DNA of 32,297 nucleotides from CAZEFK01 sp964511405. Its GTDB lineage: Bacteria; Pseudomonadota; Alphaproteobacteria; Elsterales; Elsteraceae. Below, piece after piece: positions 1 through 8,300 of the stretch (positions are counted from its first letter, which is position 1; every line of letters starts with the position of its first letter). Under the pieces are notes generated by a model that saw only the letters and a list, made by a program, of their open reading frames with translations, was not told the DNA's origin and did no database searches. Position numbers and translations under genes: made by a program. Where the stretch lies: positions 1-32,297 of the forward strand of contig CAZEFK010000069.1 of the NCBI GenBank assembly GCA_964511405.1, read 5' to 3'.

Positions 1-1180
1 TGCCGCGCCGGCCTCGCCGAGCTGGCGGATCAGCTCGGCCGGGGTTGGCAGGTCGCTCATATGGGCCAGACGGATCAGCACCATCTCCAGCGCCGCCTGG
101 CCGTCCGGCGCCTGCTGGATCTCGCCGATGCCCTTGAGCAGCGCCTGCCAGGCGCGGCTGAGATGCGGCACCGACAGCCGGCCGGCCAGCGCCAGCCCGC
201 GCGCCCGCTCGGCGCCGGCCAGCAGCCCCACCGCCTCGTCGCTCGGCACCAGCTTGAGCTTGGTCACGGCATGCACCAGCTCCAGCAGGTCCTGGGCGGT
301 GACCAGCGGCTCGGCGCCGCGCGCCGCCAGGTTGCCCGCGATCGCCAGCGCCTGCGCGATGTCGCCGGCCAGCAGCGCCTCCAGCAGGTCGACCAGCAGG
401 CTGCGGTCGGCCAAGCCCAGCATGTCGCGGACCGGGGCTTCCTCGACGCGGCCGGGCGACACCGACATCGCCTGGTCCAGCAGCGACAGCCCGTCGCGGG
501 CCGAGCCGTCGGCGGCGCGGGCGATCAGGGTCGCGGCCTCTGATGCGATCGCCACACCCTCGGCCTGGCACACCCGCTCGAACAGCTGGATCAGCACCGG
601 CGGCTCCAACCGGCGCAGATCGAAGCGCTGGCAGCGCGACAGCACCGTCAACGGCACCTTGCGCAGCTCGGTGGTGGCGAAGATGAACTTGGTGTGCTCC
701 GGCGGCTCCTCCAACGTCTTCAACAGCGCGTTGAAGGCGTTCTTGGAGAGCATGTGCACTTCGTCGATGATGTAGATCTTGAAGCGCGCCGACACCGGCT
801 TGTAGCGCACGCCGTCGGTGATCTCGCGGATGTCCTCGACGCCGGTGCGGCTGGCGGCGTCCATCTCCATGACGTCGACATGACGATCGGCGGCGATGGC
901 GCGGCAGGTCTCGCACACGCCGCAGGGATCGGGCGTCGGCCCGCCGCTGCCGTCGGCGCCCGTGCAGTTGAGGCCGCGCGCGATGATCCGCGCCGTGGTG
1001 GTCTTGCCGACGCCGCGCACCCCGGTCAGCAGGAAGCCGTGGGCGATTCGCCCGGTGCGGAAGGCGTTGGTCAGGGTGCGCACCAGCGCCTCCTGGCCGA
1101 ACAGGTCCGAGAAGGTCTGCGGTCGGTACTTGCGCGCCAGCACCCGGTAGGGGGCGGGTTCGGTCTGCCCTTCGCTCATG
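1..1180 (-). CDS. dnaX: DNA polymerase III subunit gamma/tau (N-terminal part, runs off window)
   Basis: Clamp-loader ATPase of the replicative polymerase; it loads the beta clamp and organises the replisome. The minus-strand frame is open from the ATG at 1180 to the left edge, about 393 codons, so the C-terminal tau region is missing only because the window ends. Visible features are the family start (YRVLARKYRPQTFSDLFGQ, residues 11-29), a Walker A GVGKTT near residues 55-60, the zinc-binding Cys cluster (GLNC then PCGVCETC), Walker B-like IIDEVHML, the sensor-1 region FATTE and an SRC arginine-finger motif in VLSRCQRFDLRRLEPP. No other family has this combination. The SRP RNA lies about 60 nt upstream on the same strand. 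Start choice: this is the only ATG that gives the conserved N-terminus. Confidence 0.96.
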
Positions 1181-1240
1181 GCACGAGCCTAGCCGGGTCG
1201 AGCGGCGGAGGCGAGGGGACGCGGATCGGGATCACAAGAG

Positions 1241-1339
1241 GTGGGAGGCTGGACGCGCGACCCGCATCGGAACTCGTTACGGCTGCTTCCTTCCGGACCT
1301 GACCGGGTTGGCGAGGGACACGCCCGGCACCAACCTCCC
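1241..1339 (-). ncRNA. ffs: Signal recognition particle 4.5S RNA (bacterial small type)
   Basis: The minus strand carries the invariant SRP domain IV core GTCCGGAAGGAAGCAGCC (about 1280-1297), including the asymmetric GGAAG tetraloop region and the Ffh-binding internal loop. The outer ends, GGGAGGTTGG near 1330-1339 and CCAGCCTCCC near 1242-1251, pair to close one long hairpin of about 100 nt, the size of E. coli 4.5S RNA. The RNA works with Ffh and FtsY in co-translational membrane targeting. The exact ends are inferred from the terminal stem. Confidence 0.95.
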
Positions 1340-1345
1340 GCCGCG

Positions 1346-1375
1346 AATATCGGGTGGCGCGATCGCCGGTGCAAG
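1346..1375 (-). promoter_or_regulatory. Putative sigma-70 type promoter of the SRP RNA gene
   Basis: On the minus strand TTGCAC (1370-1375) and GATATT (1346-1351) are 18 nt apart. A start 6-7 nt after the -10 falls at about 1339, exactly where the closing stem of the SRP RNA begins. The match to consensus is partial, so the position is the main argument. Confidence 0.4.
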
Positions 1376-1431
1376 CGCCGTCATGGGTGCGGTCGCTTGA
1401 CCCTGGGGGTAGCGCGGCGGAGGCTGCGGGC

Positions 1432-1944
1432 ATGAGCGACACTGCCCACCCGGGAATCCGGCGGCTGATCCGCGCCGATGCCGCTGCCCTGCGGCGCCTG
1501 CGGCTGGACGGGCTGGGCCGGCATCCTGAGGCGTTCGGGTCGTCGCTTGCGGAGGGCAGCCGCCTGACCATCGCCGACTTCGCCGAGATGATCGACCGTC
1601 CCGATCCCGATGCGGTGTTCGGCGCTTTCATCGGCCCGGACTTGGTGGGCATGGCCCGCTTCCTGGCCGAGACCGGCGACAAGACCCGCCACCGCGGCCG
1701 GCTGTTGGGCGTCTATGTGCGCCAGGAGGCTGCCGGCCGCGGCCTGGGCGAGGGGCTGGTGCGCGCGGTGATCGACCAGGCGCGGCGCCATGTGACGGTG
1801 CTGCTGCTGGGCGTCGCGGTCGATAACGGGCCGGCACGGCGGCTTTACCGGCGCCTGGGGTTCGAGCCCTATGGGCTGGATCGCCGGGCGCTCAAGGTGG
1901 GCGGGCGCTACATCGACGAAGAGCTGTGCGCGATGCTGTTCTGA
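1432..1944 (+). CDS. GNAT family N-acetyltransferase
   Basis: Predicted acetyl-CoA dependent N-acetyltransferase of 170 aa; the substrate is unknown. The acetyl-CoA pocket is seen in LLGVYVRQEAAGRGLGEGLV (motif A, R/Q-x-x-G-x-G/A around residues 99-110). It is followed by the motif B region LGVAVDNGPARRLYRRLGFEPYG, the classic N-x-x-A-x-x-x-Y-x-x-x-G-F signature. The ATG at 1432 has GGAGG at 1419-1423, 8 nt upstream; an upstream in-frame ATG at 1354 would overlap the SRP RNA promoter and is less likely. The gene is alone and diverges from ffs-dnaX. Similar GNAT proteins act on small amines, antibiotics or protein N-termini; nothing here chooses between them. Confidence 0.9.
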   Translation: MSDTAHPGIRRLIRADAAALRRLRLDGLGRHPEAFGSSLAEGSRLTIADFAEMIDRPDPDAVFGAFIGPDLVGMARFLAETGDKTRHRGRLLGVYVRQEAAGRGLGEGLVRAVIDQARRHVTVLLLGVAVDNGPARRLYRRLGFEPYGLDRRALKVGGRYIDEELCAMLF

Positions 1945-1984
1945 TGACGGCGCGCCTTGGCCGCGGCCGGATAGGTCCCATGCT

Positions 1985-2013
1985 CGTCGGGCGGGACCGC
2001 CGAGGTCCCGACG
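1985..2013. terminator. Hairpin between the convergent GNAT gene and toxin remnant
   Basis: CGTCGGG (1985-1991) and CCCGACG (2007-2013) are perfect inverted repeats with a 15-nt centre. The centre can also fold with the flanks as CGGGACC/GGTCCCG. It sits 40 nt past the GNAT stop, between convergent genes, a usual terminator position. No T-run follows, so rho-independent function is doubtful. Confidence 0.3.
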
Positions 2014-2071
2014 GCCTGGGCAAGTCGACCAGGCCGCGAGCACTTCCCACCGGCGCCGACGTCCGGTTCCT

Positions 2072-2306
2072 TCACGCGCCGCGGTCCTGGGCGCCGTGCC
2101 AGACCCGCAGGATGCGCACCTGGTCGCCCGCGACCCTGTAGACCAGGACATAAGGCCGGACCACGGTTAGCCCGCGGTAGCGGCCCACCGGCCGGCCTCG
2201 GTTCGGGAACCGAGCCAGGCTATCGCCGGGCGGCGATGGGATTGAACTGGGCGATGTAGCTTCGGATCCGAACCAGGTCGGCGATCGCCGCCGGGGTGAA
2301 GATCAC
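2072..2306 (-). pseudogene. ParE-type toxin, broken by internal deletion and frameshift
   Basis: Remnant of a RelE/ParE superfamily toxin. Starting at GTG 2306, the reading gives VIFTPAAIADLVRIRSYIAQ and then FNPIAARR, the typical ParE N-terminal helices, and then a stop. One frame over, the typical C-terminus follows at once: SLARFPNRGRPVGRYRGLTV, then a strand with RPYVLVYRV and the end VRILRVWHGAQDR. About ten codons that normally join AARR to the SLA..FP segment are missing, and the frame changes by one. The GTG overlaps the antitoxin stop (GTGA), the normal coupling in such modules. No full-length toxin can be made without frameshifting, and even then the deletion would remove part of the second helix. 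A sequencing error could explain the frameshift but not the missing residues. Confidence 0.8.
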
Positions 2307-2485
2307 TTCCAAGGCGGTGGCGGCAGCTCGTCGGCGGTTCCCCAGCTCTCCAGCCAGCGCCGTACGTCAGCCCACGGGACGCCCTGCCCGGCTGCGATCT
2401 GCGCCTCGGCCTCGGCGATCGCGCGCGCCTTGGCCTCGCTGTCCTCGATGTCGAACAGGCCTAGTTCGGGCGCCGGATCGGTCAT
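2303..2485 (-). CDS. Short antitoxin of a ParE-type toxin-antitoxin module
   Basis: A 60-aa acidic protein, intact. Its C-terminal half (VPWADVRRWLESWG followed by TADELPPPPW) is the toxin-wrapping tail seen in many alphaproteobacterial antitoxins paired with ParE/RelE toxins. The middle EAKARAIAEAEAQIAAGQG is a charged helix. The ATG at 2485 has GGAGG 6 nt upstream; a TTG two codons earlier lies in the spacer and is unlikely. The stop overlaps the GTG of the damaged toxin, so the module was translationally coupled. Its partner is broken, so today it could only act as an autoregulator or neutralise a related toxin encoded elsewhere. Assignment rests on the C-terminal motif and the partner; a DNA-binding fold is not obvious. 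Confidence 0.75.
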   Translation of the reverse strand: MTDPAPELGLFDIEDSEAKARAIAEAEAQIAAGQGVPWADVRRWLESWGTADELPPPPWK

Positions 2486-2506
2486 GACCAACCTCCAACG
2501 AGGCCC

Positions 2507-2512
2507 ATCATA
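2507..2512 (-). promoter_or_regulatory. Putative -10 element of the antitoxin-toxin operon
   Basis: TATGAT on the minus strand matches five of six consensus bases. A start about 7 nt further would give a leader of roughly 15 nt containing the GGAGG of the antitoxin. No good -35 is seen at 16-18 nt, as is common for self-repressed toxin-antitoxin promoters. Confidence 0.35.
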
Positions 2513-2526
2513 TCGCCATTGCCGGC

Positions 2527-2583
2527 GCCGAGCACCAGGCGCGTGGCGTTGGCCGATTACGGCCTACGCTGCCGGTGCTCGGC
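2527..2583. repeat. Nested inverted repeat (57 nt) in the gap before nudC
   Basis: Outer arms GCCGAGCACC (2527-2536) and GGTGCTCGGC (2574-2583) are a perfect 10-bp inverted repeat. Inside is a second stem: GCGT (2546-2549), a T-T mismatch, GGCCG (2551-2555), ATTA loop, CGGCC (2560-2564), then ACGC (2566-2569). The gap 2513-2742 (about 230 nt) holds no convincing gene beyond this. It could be an RNA hairpin, a small RNA or an extragenic palindrome. Confidence 0.7.
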
Positions 2584-2742
2584 CTTGCCGGGCGCTTAAG
2601 GTGGACGGCCGCTTGGCCGAGGGCGATCTGGCTGCCTGGATCCGGGCGAATGGCGGCACTACCGCCAGCACAGTGCCGGAAGTCCCGTAAGTTCCGGCTG
2701 GTCCACTGGTCGTCGCCGAACCGGCCGCCTATGTTCGCCGGC

Positions 2743-3657
2743 ATGAGCGATCCCAACTTCTATGTGCATCCGGGCCTCGACCGGGCGGCGCATCGGCGCC
2801 GCGACGAGGACTGGCTGGCCGAGGCGCGGCGGGCCGCCGCGATCGTGCCGGTGTGGCAGGGCCGGAACCTGGCGGTGGTCGAGCCGCCGGCGGCGGTGTT
2901 CCTGGAGCTCGACGTCCTGCTGTCGGTCGGTGTCGCGCCCGACGACACGATCTTCCTGGGGCTGGACGACGACCGGCCGCTGTTCGCCGCCGACCTGTCC
3001 GGGCTGGGCGACGACCATGCCCAGGCGCTGGCGGCGATGGGGATGCCGGGGGCCGAGTTCGTCGACCTGCGCCGGATCGGGCAGCACCTGCCGCGCGGCG
3101 ACGGCGCGCTGCTGGCCTATGCCCGCGGCCTCGCCCACTGGCACGGCCGCACCCGGTTCTGCGGCGCCTGCGGGGGGCCGACGCAGGTCGAGTGCGCCGG
3201 CCATGTCAGGCGCTGCACCGGCTGCGGCCTGCAGCATTTCCCGCGCACCGACCCCGCCACCATCATGCTGGTGACCGATGGGGAGCGATGCCTGGTCGGG
3301 CGCCAGGCGGCGTGGGCGCCGGGCATGTACTCGACCCTGGCCGGCTTCGTCGAGCCGGGCGAGTGCCTGGAGGACGCCGTGGTCCGCGAGGTGTTCGAGG
3401 AGACCGGCGTGCGCTGCGGCCGGGTCACCTATCACGCATCGCAGCCCTGGCCGTTCCCGCAGTCCCTGATGTGCGGCTTCTTCGCCGAGGCGCTGACCAC
3501 CGAGATCATCATCGATCCCGAGGAGATCGAGGATGCGCGCTGGGTCAGCCGCGCCGACCTCCGCGCCGGCGTGGTCGCCCTGCCGCGCGCCGACTCGATC
3601 GCGCGCCGGCTGATCGAAACTTGGCTCCAAGCCGATAGATCCGATATGAGACGATAA
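2743..3657 (+). CDS. nudC: NAD(+)/NADH diphosphatase, Nudix family
   Basis: Hydrolyses NADH to NMNH and AMP; NudC enzymes also remove NAD caps from RNA 5' ends. The protein has 304 aa. An N-terminal domain is followed by a zinc ribbon with Cys140, 143, 158 and 161, then the Nudix box GX5EX7REVXEEXGV at residues 201-223 (GFVEPGECLEDAVVREVFEE starts it), and the NudC-specific SQPWPFP at 233-239, which marks NADH specificity. Start: an ATG at 2743 (MSDPNFY) is chosen; another ATG four codons earlier (2731) is equally possible, and neither has a clear Shine-Dalgarno. It is monocistronic, about 130 nt before gltD. All key metal and zinc residues are present, so it should be active. Confidence 0.96.
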   Translation: MSDPNFYVHPGLDRAAHRRRDEDWLAEARRAAAIVPVWQGRNLAVVEPPAAVFLELDVLLSVGVAPDDTIFLGLDDDRPLFAADLSGLGDDHAQALAAMGMPGAEFVDLRRIGQHLPRGDGALLAYARGLAHWHGRTRFCGACGGPTQVECAGHVRRCTGCGLQHFPRTDPATIMLVTDGERCLVGRQAAWAPGMYSTLAGFVEPGECLEDAVVREVFEETGVRCGRVTYHASQPWPFPQSLMCGFFAEALTTEIIIDPEEIEDARWVSRADLRAGVVALPRADSIARRLIETWLQADRSDMRR

Positions 3658-3700
3658 TTTTGCAGTTCGTCTGATCTGAGCGGAGTCGGTGAAGGAAAGG

Positions 3701-3752
3701 CGGAAGCTTCCGATATAGAAAGTTCCGTTTCGGACCTAAATGTCGGAATTCC
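3701..3752 (+). promoter_or_regulatory. Paired palindromes upstream of the gltD promoter (candidate operator)
   Basis: A perfect 12-bp palindrome, CGGAAGCTTCCG, lies at 3701-3712, and a second, GGAATTCC (inside CGGAATTCCT), at 3745-3752. Their centres (3706.5 and 3748.5) are 42 bp apart, four helical turns. A further TTCCG stands between them at 3723-3727. The second ends one base before the putative -35. The stretch is AT-richer than its surroundings. The regulator is unknown; it matches neither the NtrC (TGCACC/GGTGCA) nor the sigma-54 consensus. Confidence 0.45.
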
Positions 3753-3753
3753 T

Positions 3754-3782
3754 TTGTGCGCCGCGGGATTCGTCGTTATAGA
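3754..3782 (+). promoter_or_regulatory. Putative sigma-70 promoter of the gltD operon
   Basis: TTGTGC (3754-3759) and TATAGA (3777-3782) are separated by an ideal 17 nt. A start at about 3789 would lie downstream of the ATG at 3785, so the GltD start at 3815 would be the one used from this promoter. Confidence 0.45.
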
Positions 3783-3814
3783 CGATGCGTCGTTTCCCGC
3801 ACGAGCCCCGCGCC

Positions 3815-5299
3815 ATGGCCCAGCGTCCGCCGTCTTCCGAGTCCCCCGGCGCCGCCGCCAAGGCCGGCGCGCGCCAGCTGATGCTGCGCTTCATCGCGGT
3901 CGAGAAGGGCATGCCCGACAAGCGCGACGCCGAGGCGCGCGCCCGGGATTTCGACGAGATCTATGCCGGCTTCCGGACCGAGCAGGCGGTGGAGCAGGCC
4001 AGCCGCTGCTCGCAATGCGGCGTGCCGTTCTGCCAGGTCCACTGTCCTTTGCACAACAACATCCCGGATTGGCTGAAGCTGACCGCCGAAGGACGTCTGG
4101 AGGAAGCCTACGAGGTCAGCCAGGCGACCAACAACTTCCCGGAGATCTGCGGCCGCATCTGCCCCCAGGACCGGCTGTGCGAAGGCAATTGCGTGATCGA
4201 ACGCGGCTTCCAGTCGGTCTCGATCGGCTCGGTCGAGAAATACATCACCGACACGGCCTGGGAGCAGGGCTGGGTCAAGCCGCCCAAGCCCCGGGCCGAG
4301 CTGGCGGCCAGCATCGGCATCGTCGGCGGCGGGCCGGCCGGCCTCGCCGCGGCCGAGCAGCTGCGCCGGCGCGGCTACCAGGTCCATGTCTATGATCGCT
4401 ACGACCGCATCGGCGGCCTGATGATCTATGGCATCCCGAATTTCAAGCTGGACAAGCGGATCGTCGAGCAGCGCACCCGGCTGCTCGCCGACGGCGGCAT
4501 CACCTTCCATACCGGCTTCGAGGTCGGCCGCGACGCCAGCATGGACGAGCTGCGGGCCCGCCACGACGCGGTGCTGATCGCAACCGGCGTCTATAAGGCG
4601 CGCGACGTCGTTCTGCCCGGCTCGGACCTCAGGAACGTCCACGCCGCGCTCGACTATCTGATCGCCTCCAACCGGATCGGCTTGGGCGACCAGGTGCCGG
4701 AGTTCGCCAGCGGCGAGCTCAATGCCGCCGGCAAGCGCGTCGTGGTGATCGGCGGCGGCGACACCGCCATGGACTGCGTGCGCACGGCGGTCCGCCAGGG
4801 TGCGGCCTCGGTCGCCTGCCTCTACCGCCGCAACCGCGCCAACATGCCCGGCAGCCAGCGCGAGGTCGCCCACGCCGAGGAAGAGGGCGTGCAGTTCATC
4901 TGGCTGGCCGCACCCGAGGCCTTCCTGGGCGAGCGCGCGGTGTGCGGGGTCCAGGCCCGGCGCATCCATCTGGGCGTGCCCGACGCCACCGGCCGCCAGG
5001 AGCCGCAGCCGGTCGAGGGCCCGCCCTTCGAGATCGAGGCCGACCTGGTGATCAAGGCGCTGGGCTTCGATCCCGAGGACCTGCCGGGGCTGTTCGGCGC
5101 GCCGGAGCTGGCGGTGTCGCGCTGGGGCACCATCCGCATCGACCACCGCACCATGATGACCAGCCTGCCCGGGGTGTTCGCCGCCGGCGACATCGTGCGC
5201 GGCGCCAGCCTGGTGGTCTGGGGCATCCGCGACGGCCGCGACGCCGCCGACCAGATCCACGCCTACGTCCAGGCCAGCCGCGCCGTCGCGGCGGAGTGA
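3815..5299 (+). CDS. gltD: Glutamate synthase (NADPH) small (beta) subunit
   Basis: Beta subunit of GOGAT; it takes electrons from NADPH via FAD and passes them to the large subunit through iron-sulphur clusters. From ATG 3815 it has 494 aa. The N-terminal cluster-binding Cys motifs are CSQCGVPFCQVHC (first Cys 65) and EICGRICPQDRLCEGNC. The FAD-binding GIVGGGPAG is at residues 168-176, the NADPH-binding VVVIGGGDTAMD at 309-320, and the C-terminal FAD motif GVFAAGDIVRGASLVVWGIR near the end. An ATG at 3785 is also in frame, but the putative promoter start lies after it. gltB follows after 11 nt. The order gltD-gltB is the reverse of E. coli. Function is certain at family level. Confidence 0.97.
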   Translation: MAQRPPSSESPGAAAKAGARQLMLRFIAVEKGMPDKRDAEARARDFDEIYAGFRTEQAVEQASRCSQCGVPFCQVHCPLHNNIPDWLKLTAEGRLEEAYEVSQATNNFPEICGRICPQDRLCEGNCVIERGFQSVSIGSVEKYITDTAWEQGWVKPPKPRAELAASIGIVGGGPAGLAAAEQLRRRGYQVHVYDRYDRIGGLMIYGIPNFKLDKRIVEQRTRLLADGGITFHTGFEVGRDASMDELRARHDAVLIATGVYKARDVVLPGSDLRNVHAALDYLIASNRIGLGDQVPEFASGELNAAGKRVVVIGGGDTAMDCVRTAVRQGAASVACLYRRNRANMPGSQREVAHAEEEGVQFIWLAAPEAFLGERAVCGVQARRIHLGVPDATGRQEPQPVEGPPFEIEADLVIKALGFDPEDLPGLFGAPELAVSRWGTIRIDHRTMMTSLPGVFAAGDIVRGASLVVWGIRDGRDAADQIHAYVQASRAVAAE

Positions 5300-5310
5300 A
5301 GGACCGAGCC

Positions 5311-8300
5311 ATGACCGAGACCTTCGTCGAGGCCTACCAGGCCAACGCCGCTCACCTGGCCGCCCACGGCATGTACGATCCGGCCGACGAGCACGACGCC
5401 TGCGGCGTCGGCTTCGTGGCCGCCATCGACGGCAAGCCGCGCCGCGACGTGGTCGAGCGCGCGATCGGCGCCTTGAAGTCGGTCTGGCACCGCGGCGCCG
5501 TCGACGCCGACGGCAAGACCGGCGATGGCGCCGGGTTGCACATCCAGGTGCCGCAGGACTTCTTCCGCGCCCATGTCGAGCAGACCGGCCACACCCCGCC
5601 CGAGGGCAAGCTGGCAGTCGGCCAGGTGTTCCTGCCGCGCACCGACCTCGATGCCCAGGAGCGCTGCCGCTGCATCGTCGAGGCCGAAACCTTGAGCTTC
5701 GGCTACACCATCTATGGCTGGCGCCAGGTGCCGGTGAACGTCGACATCATCGGCGAGAAGGCCAACGCCACCCGCCCCGAGATCGAGCAGATCATCATCG
5801 GCAATCCGCGCGGCGTCGACGAAGCGCAGATGGAGATCGACCTCTATGTCGTGCGCCGGCGCATCGAGCGGCGTATCGCCGAGGCGCGGGTCGCCGACTT
5901 CTACATCTGCTCCCTCAGCGTCCGGTCGCTGATCTACAAGGGCATGTTCCTGGCCGAGCAGGTCACCGACTTCTATCCCGACCTGCTCGACCCGCGCTTC
6001 GTCTCGTCCTTCGCGATCTACCACCAGCGCTACTCGACCAACACCTTCCCGACCTGGCGGCTGGCCCAGCCGTTCCGCGTCCTGGCCCACAACGGCGAGA
6101 TCAACACGGTCAAGGGCAACATCAACTGGATGGCCTGCCACGAGCCGCGCATGGCCTCGCCGGTGTTCGGCGACCTGATCGAGGACGCCAAGCCGGTCAT
6201 CCAGCCCGGCGGCTCGGACTCGGCGGCGCTCGACAACGTGTTCGAGCTGCTGGTCAAGGCCGGCCGGCCGTTGCCCATGGTCAAGACGCTGTGCATCCCG
6301 GAGGTCTGGAGCCCGTCGGAAGGGCTGATGCCGCAGGCGCACCGCGACCTCTACTCCTATGCCAACAGCGTCATGGAGCCGTGGGACGGCCCGGCCGCCC
6401 TGTGCGCCACCGACGGCCGCTATGTGCTCGCCGGCATGGACCGCAACGGCCTCAGGCCGCTGCGCTACACCATCACCGGCGACGGCCTGCTGGTCGCCGG
6501 CTCCGAGACCGGCATGGTCAAGGTCGACGAGGCGACGGTGGTCGAGAAGGGCCGGCTCGGCCCGGGCATGATGATCGCGGTCGACCTCGCCGAGGGCAAG
6601 GTGCTGCGCGACCGGGCGATCAAGGACCAGCTGGCGGCGACCCGGCCGTTCGGTGAATGGGTCAAGGGCATCACCCGGATCGACGGCTTGATCCGCGACA
6701 CCAAGATCCAGTTCGAGCGCTTCCTGCGCGACGAGCTGCGCCGGCGCCAGCTGGCCGCGGGCTGGACCATGGAGGACCTGGAGCTGATCCTCCACCCCAT
6801 GGTCGAGGACGCCAAGGAAGCCGTGGGCTCCATGGGCGACGACTCGCCGTTGGCGGTGCTGAGCCAGGGCTATCGCGGCCTGCACCACTTCTTCCGGCAG
6901 AACTTCAGCCAGGTCACCAACCCGCCGATCGACAGCCTGCGCGAGCGCCGGGTGATGACCATCCGCACGCGCCTGGGCAACCTGGGCAACATCCTCGACG
7001 AGGAGGAGAGCCAGTGCCAGCTGCTGCAGCTGGAAAGCCCGGTGCTGTCGACCGCCGAGTTCAAGGCGATGCGCGACTATATGGGCGCGACGGCGGCCGA
7101 GATCGACTGCACCTTCGACCCCCAGGCCGGCGACACCGCCCTGCGCGACGCCCTGCGCCGGGTCCAGCGCGACGCCGAGGACGCCGTGCGGGCCGGCTGC
7201 ACGCACCTGATCCTGTCCGACCGGGCGGTCGGCCCGGGCCGCGCCGCGGCGCCGATGATCCTGGCCGCCGGCGGCGTGCACAGCCACCTGGTGCGCCAGA
7301 ACCTGCGCACGTTCACCTCGCTCAACGTCCGCACCTCCGAGTGCCTGGACGTGCATTTCTTCGCGGTGCTGATCGGGGTCGGCGCGACCACCATCAACGC
7401 CTATCTGGCCGAGGAGGCGATCGCCGACCGCCATGCCCGCGGCCTGTTCCCGGGCCTCAGCCTGGAGGCCGCGATCGACCGCTACAAGAAGGCGATCGAC
7501 GACGGCCTGCTGAAGATCCTGAGCAAGATGGGCATCTCGGTGCTCAGCTCCTACCGCGGCGGCTACAATTTCGAGGCGATCGGCCTCAGCCGCTCGCTGG
7601 TCGCCGAGTTCTTCCCGGGCATGACCAGCCGCATCTCGGGCATCGGCCTTGCCGGGGTCCAGCGCAAGGTGCTGGGCCTGCACGCCCGCGCCTTCGCCGA
7701 GGATGCGGCGATCCTGCCGATTGGCGGCTTCTACCGCTACCGCCGCGGTGCCGAGGCGCACGCCTGGGAGGCCGGCCTCATCCATACCCTGCAGCAGGCG
7801 GTCCAGACCGACAGCTATTCGACGTTCAAGCGCTACTCCGAAGGTGTGCGCAAGCTGCCGGCCGTGGCGCTGCGCGACCTGCTCGACTTCAAGCCCGGCC
7901 GCAAGCCGGTGCCGCTGGAGGACGTGGAGTCGATCACCGAGATCCGCCAGCGCTTCATCACCCCCGGCATGTCGCTGGGCGCGCTCAGCCCCGAGGCCCA
8001 CAAGACCCTGGGCATCGCCATGAACCGCATCGGCGCCAAGTCCGACAGCGGCGAAGGCGGCGAGGACTCCGTGTATTTCCGGCCGCTGGCCAACGGCGAC
8101 AACGCCAATTCGGCGATCAAGCAGGTCGCGTCGGGGCGGTTCGGCGTGACCGCCGACTACCTGGTCAATTGCCGCGAGCTGGAGATCAAGGTCGCCCAGG
8201 GCGCCAAGCCCGGCGAGGGCGGGCAGCTCCCCGGCTTCAAGGTCACCGAGATGATCGCGCGGCTGCGCCATTCGACGCCCGGCGTGATGCTGATCTCGCC

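Noticed and set aside
2430..2690. Plus-strand frame of 86 codons across the antitoxin start and the gap before nudC
   Set aside because: The first part is antisense of the antitoxin, the rest covers the inverted repeat. No ribosome site and no family pattern.
3701..3752. NtrC or sigma-54 control elements before gltD
   Set aside because: No GG-N10-GC spaced -24/-12 element and no TGCACC-N5-GGTGCA site in the region.
4942..5310. Upstream extension of the gltB reading frame
   Set aside because: It overlaps gltD in another frame, is Arg/Gly/Pro-rich shadow sequence, and would bury the Cys31 nucleophile far from the N-terminus. The ATG at 5311 has a good ribosome site.
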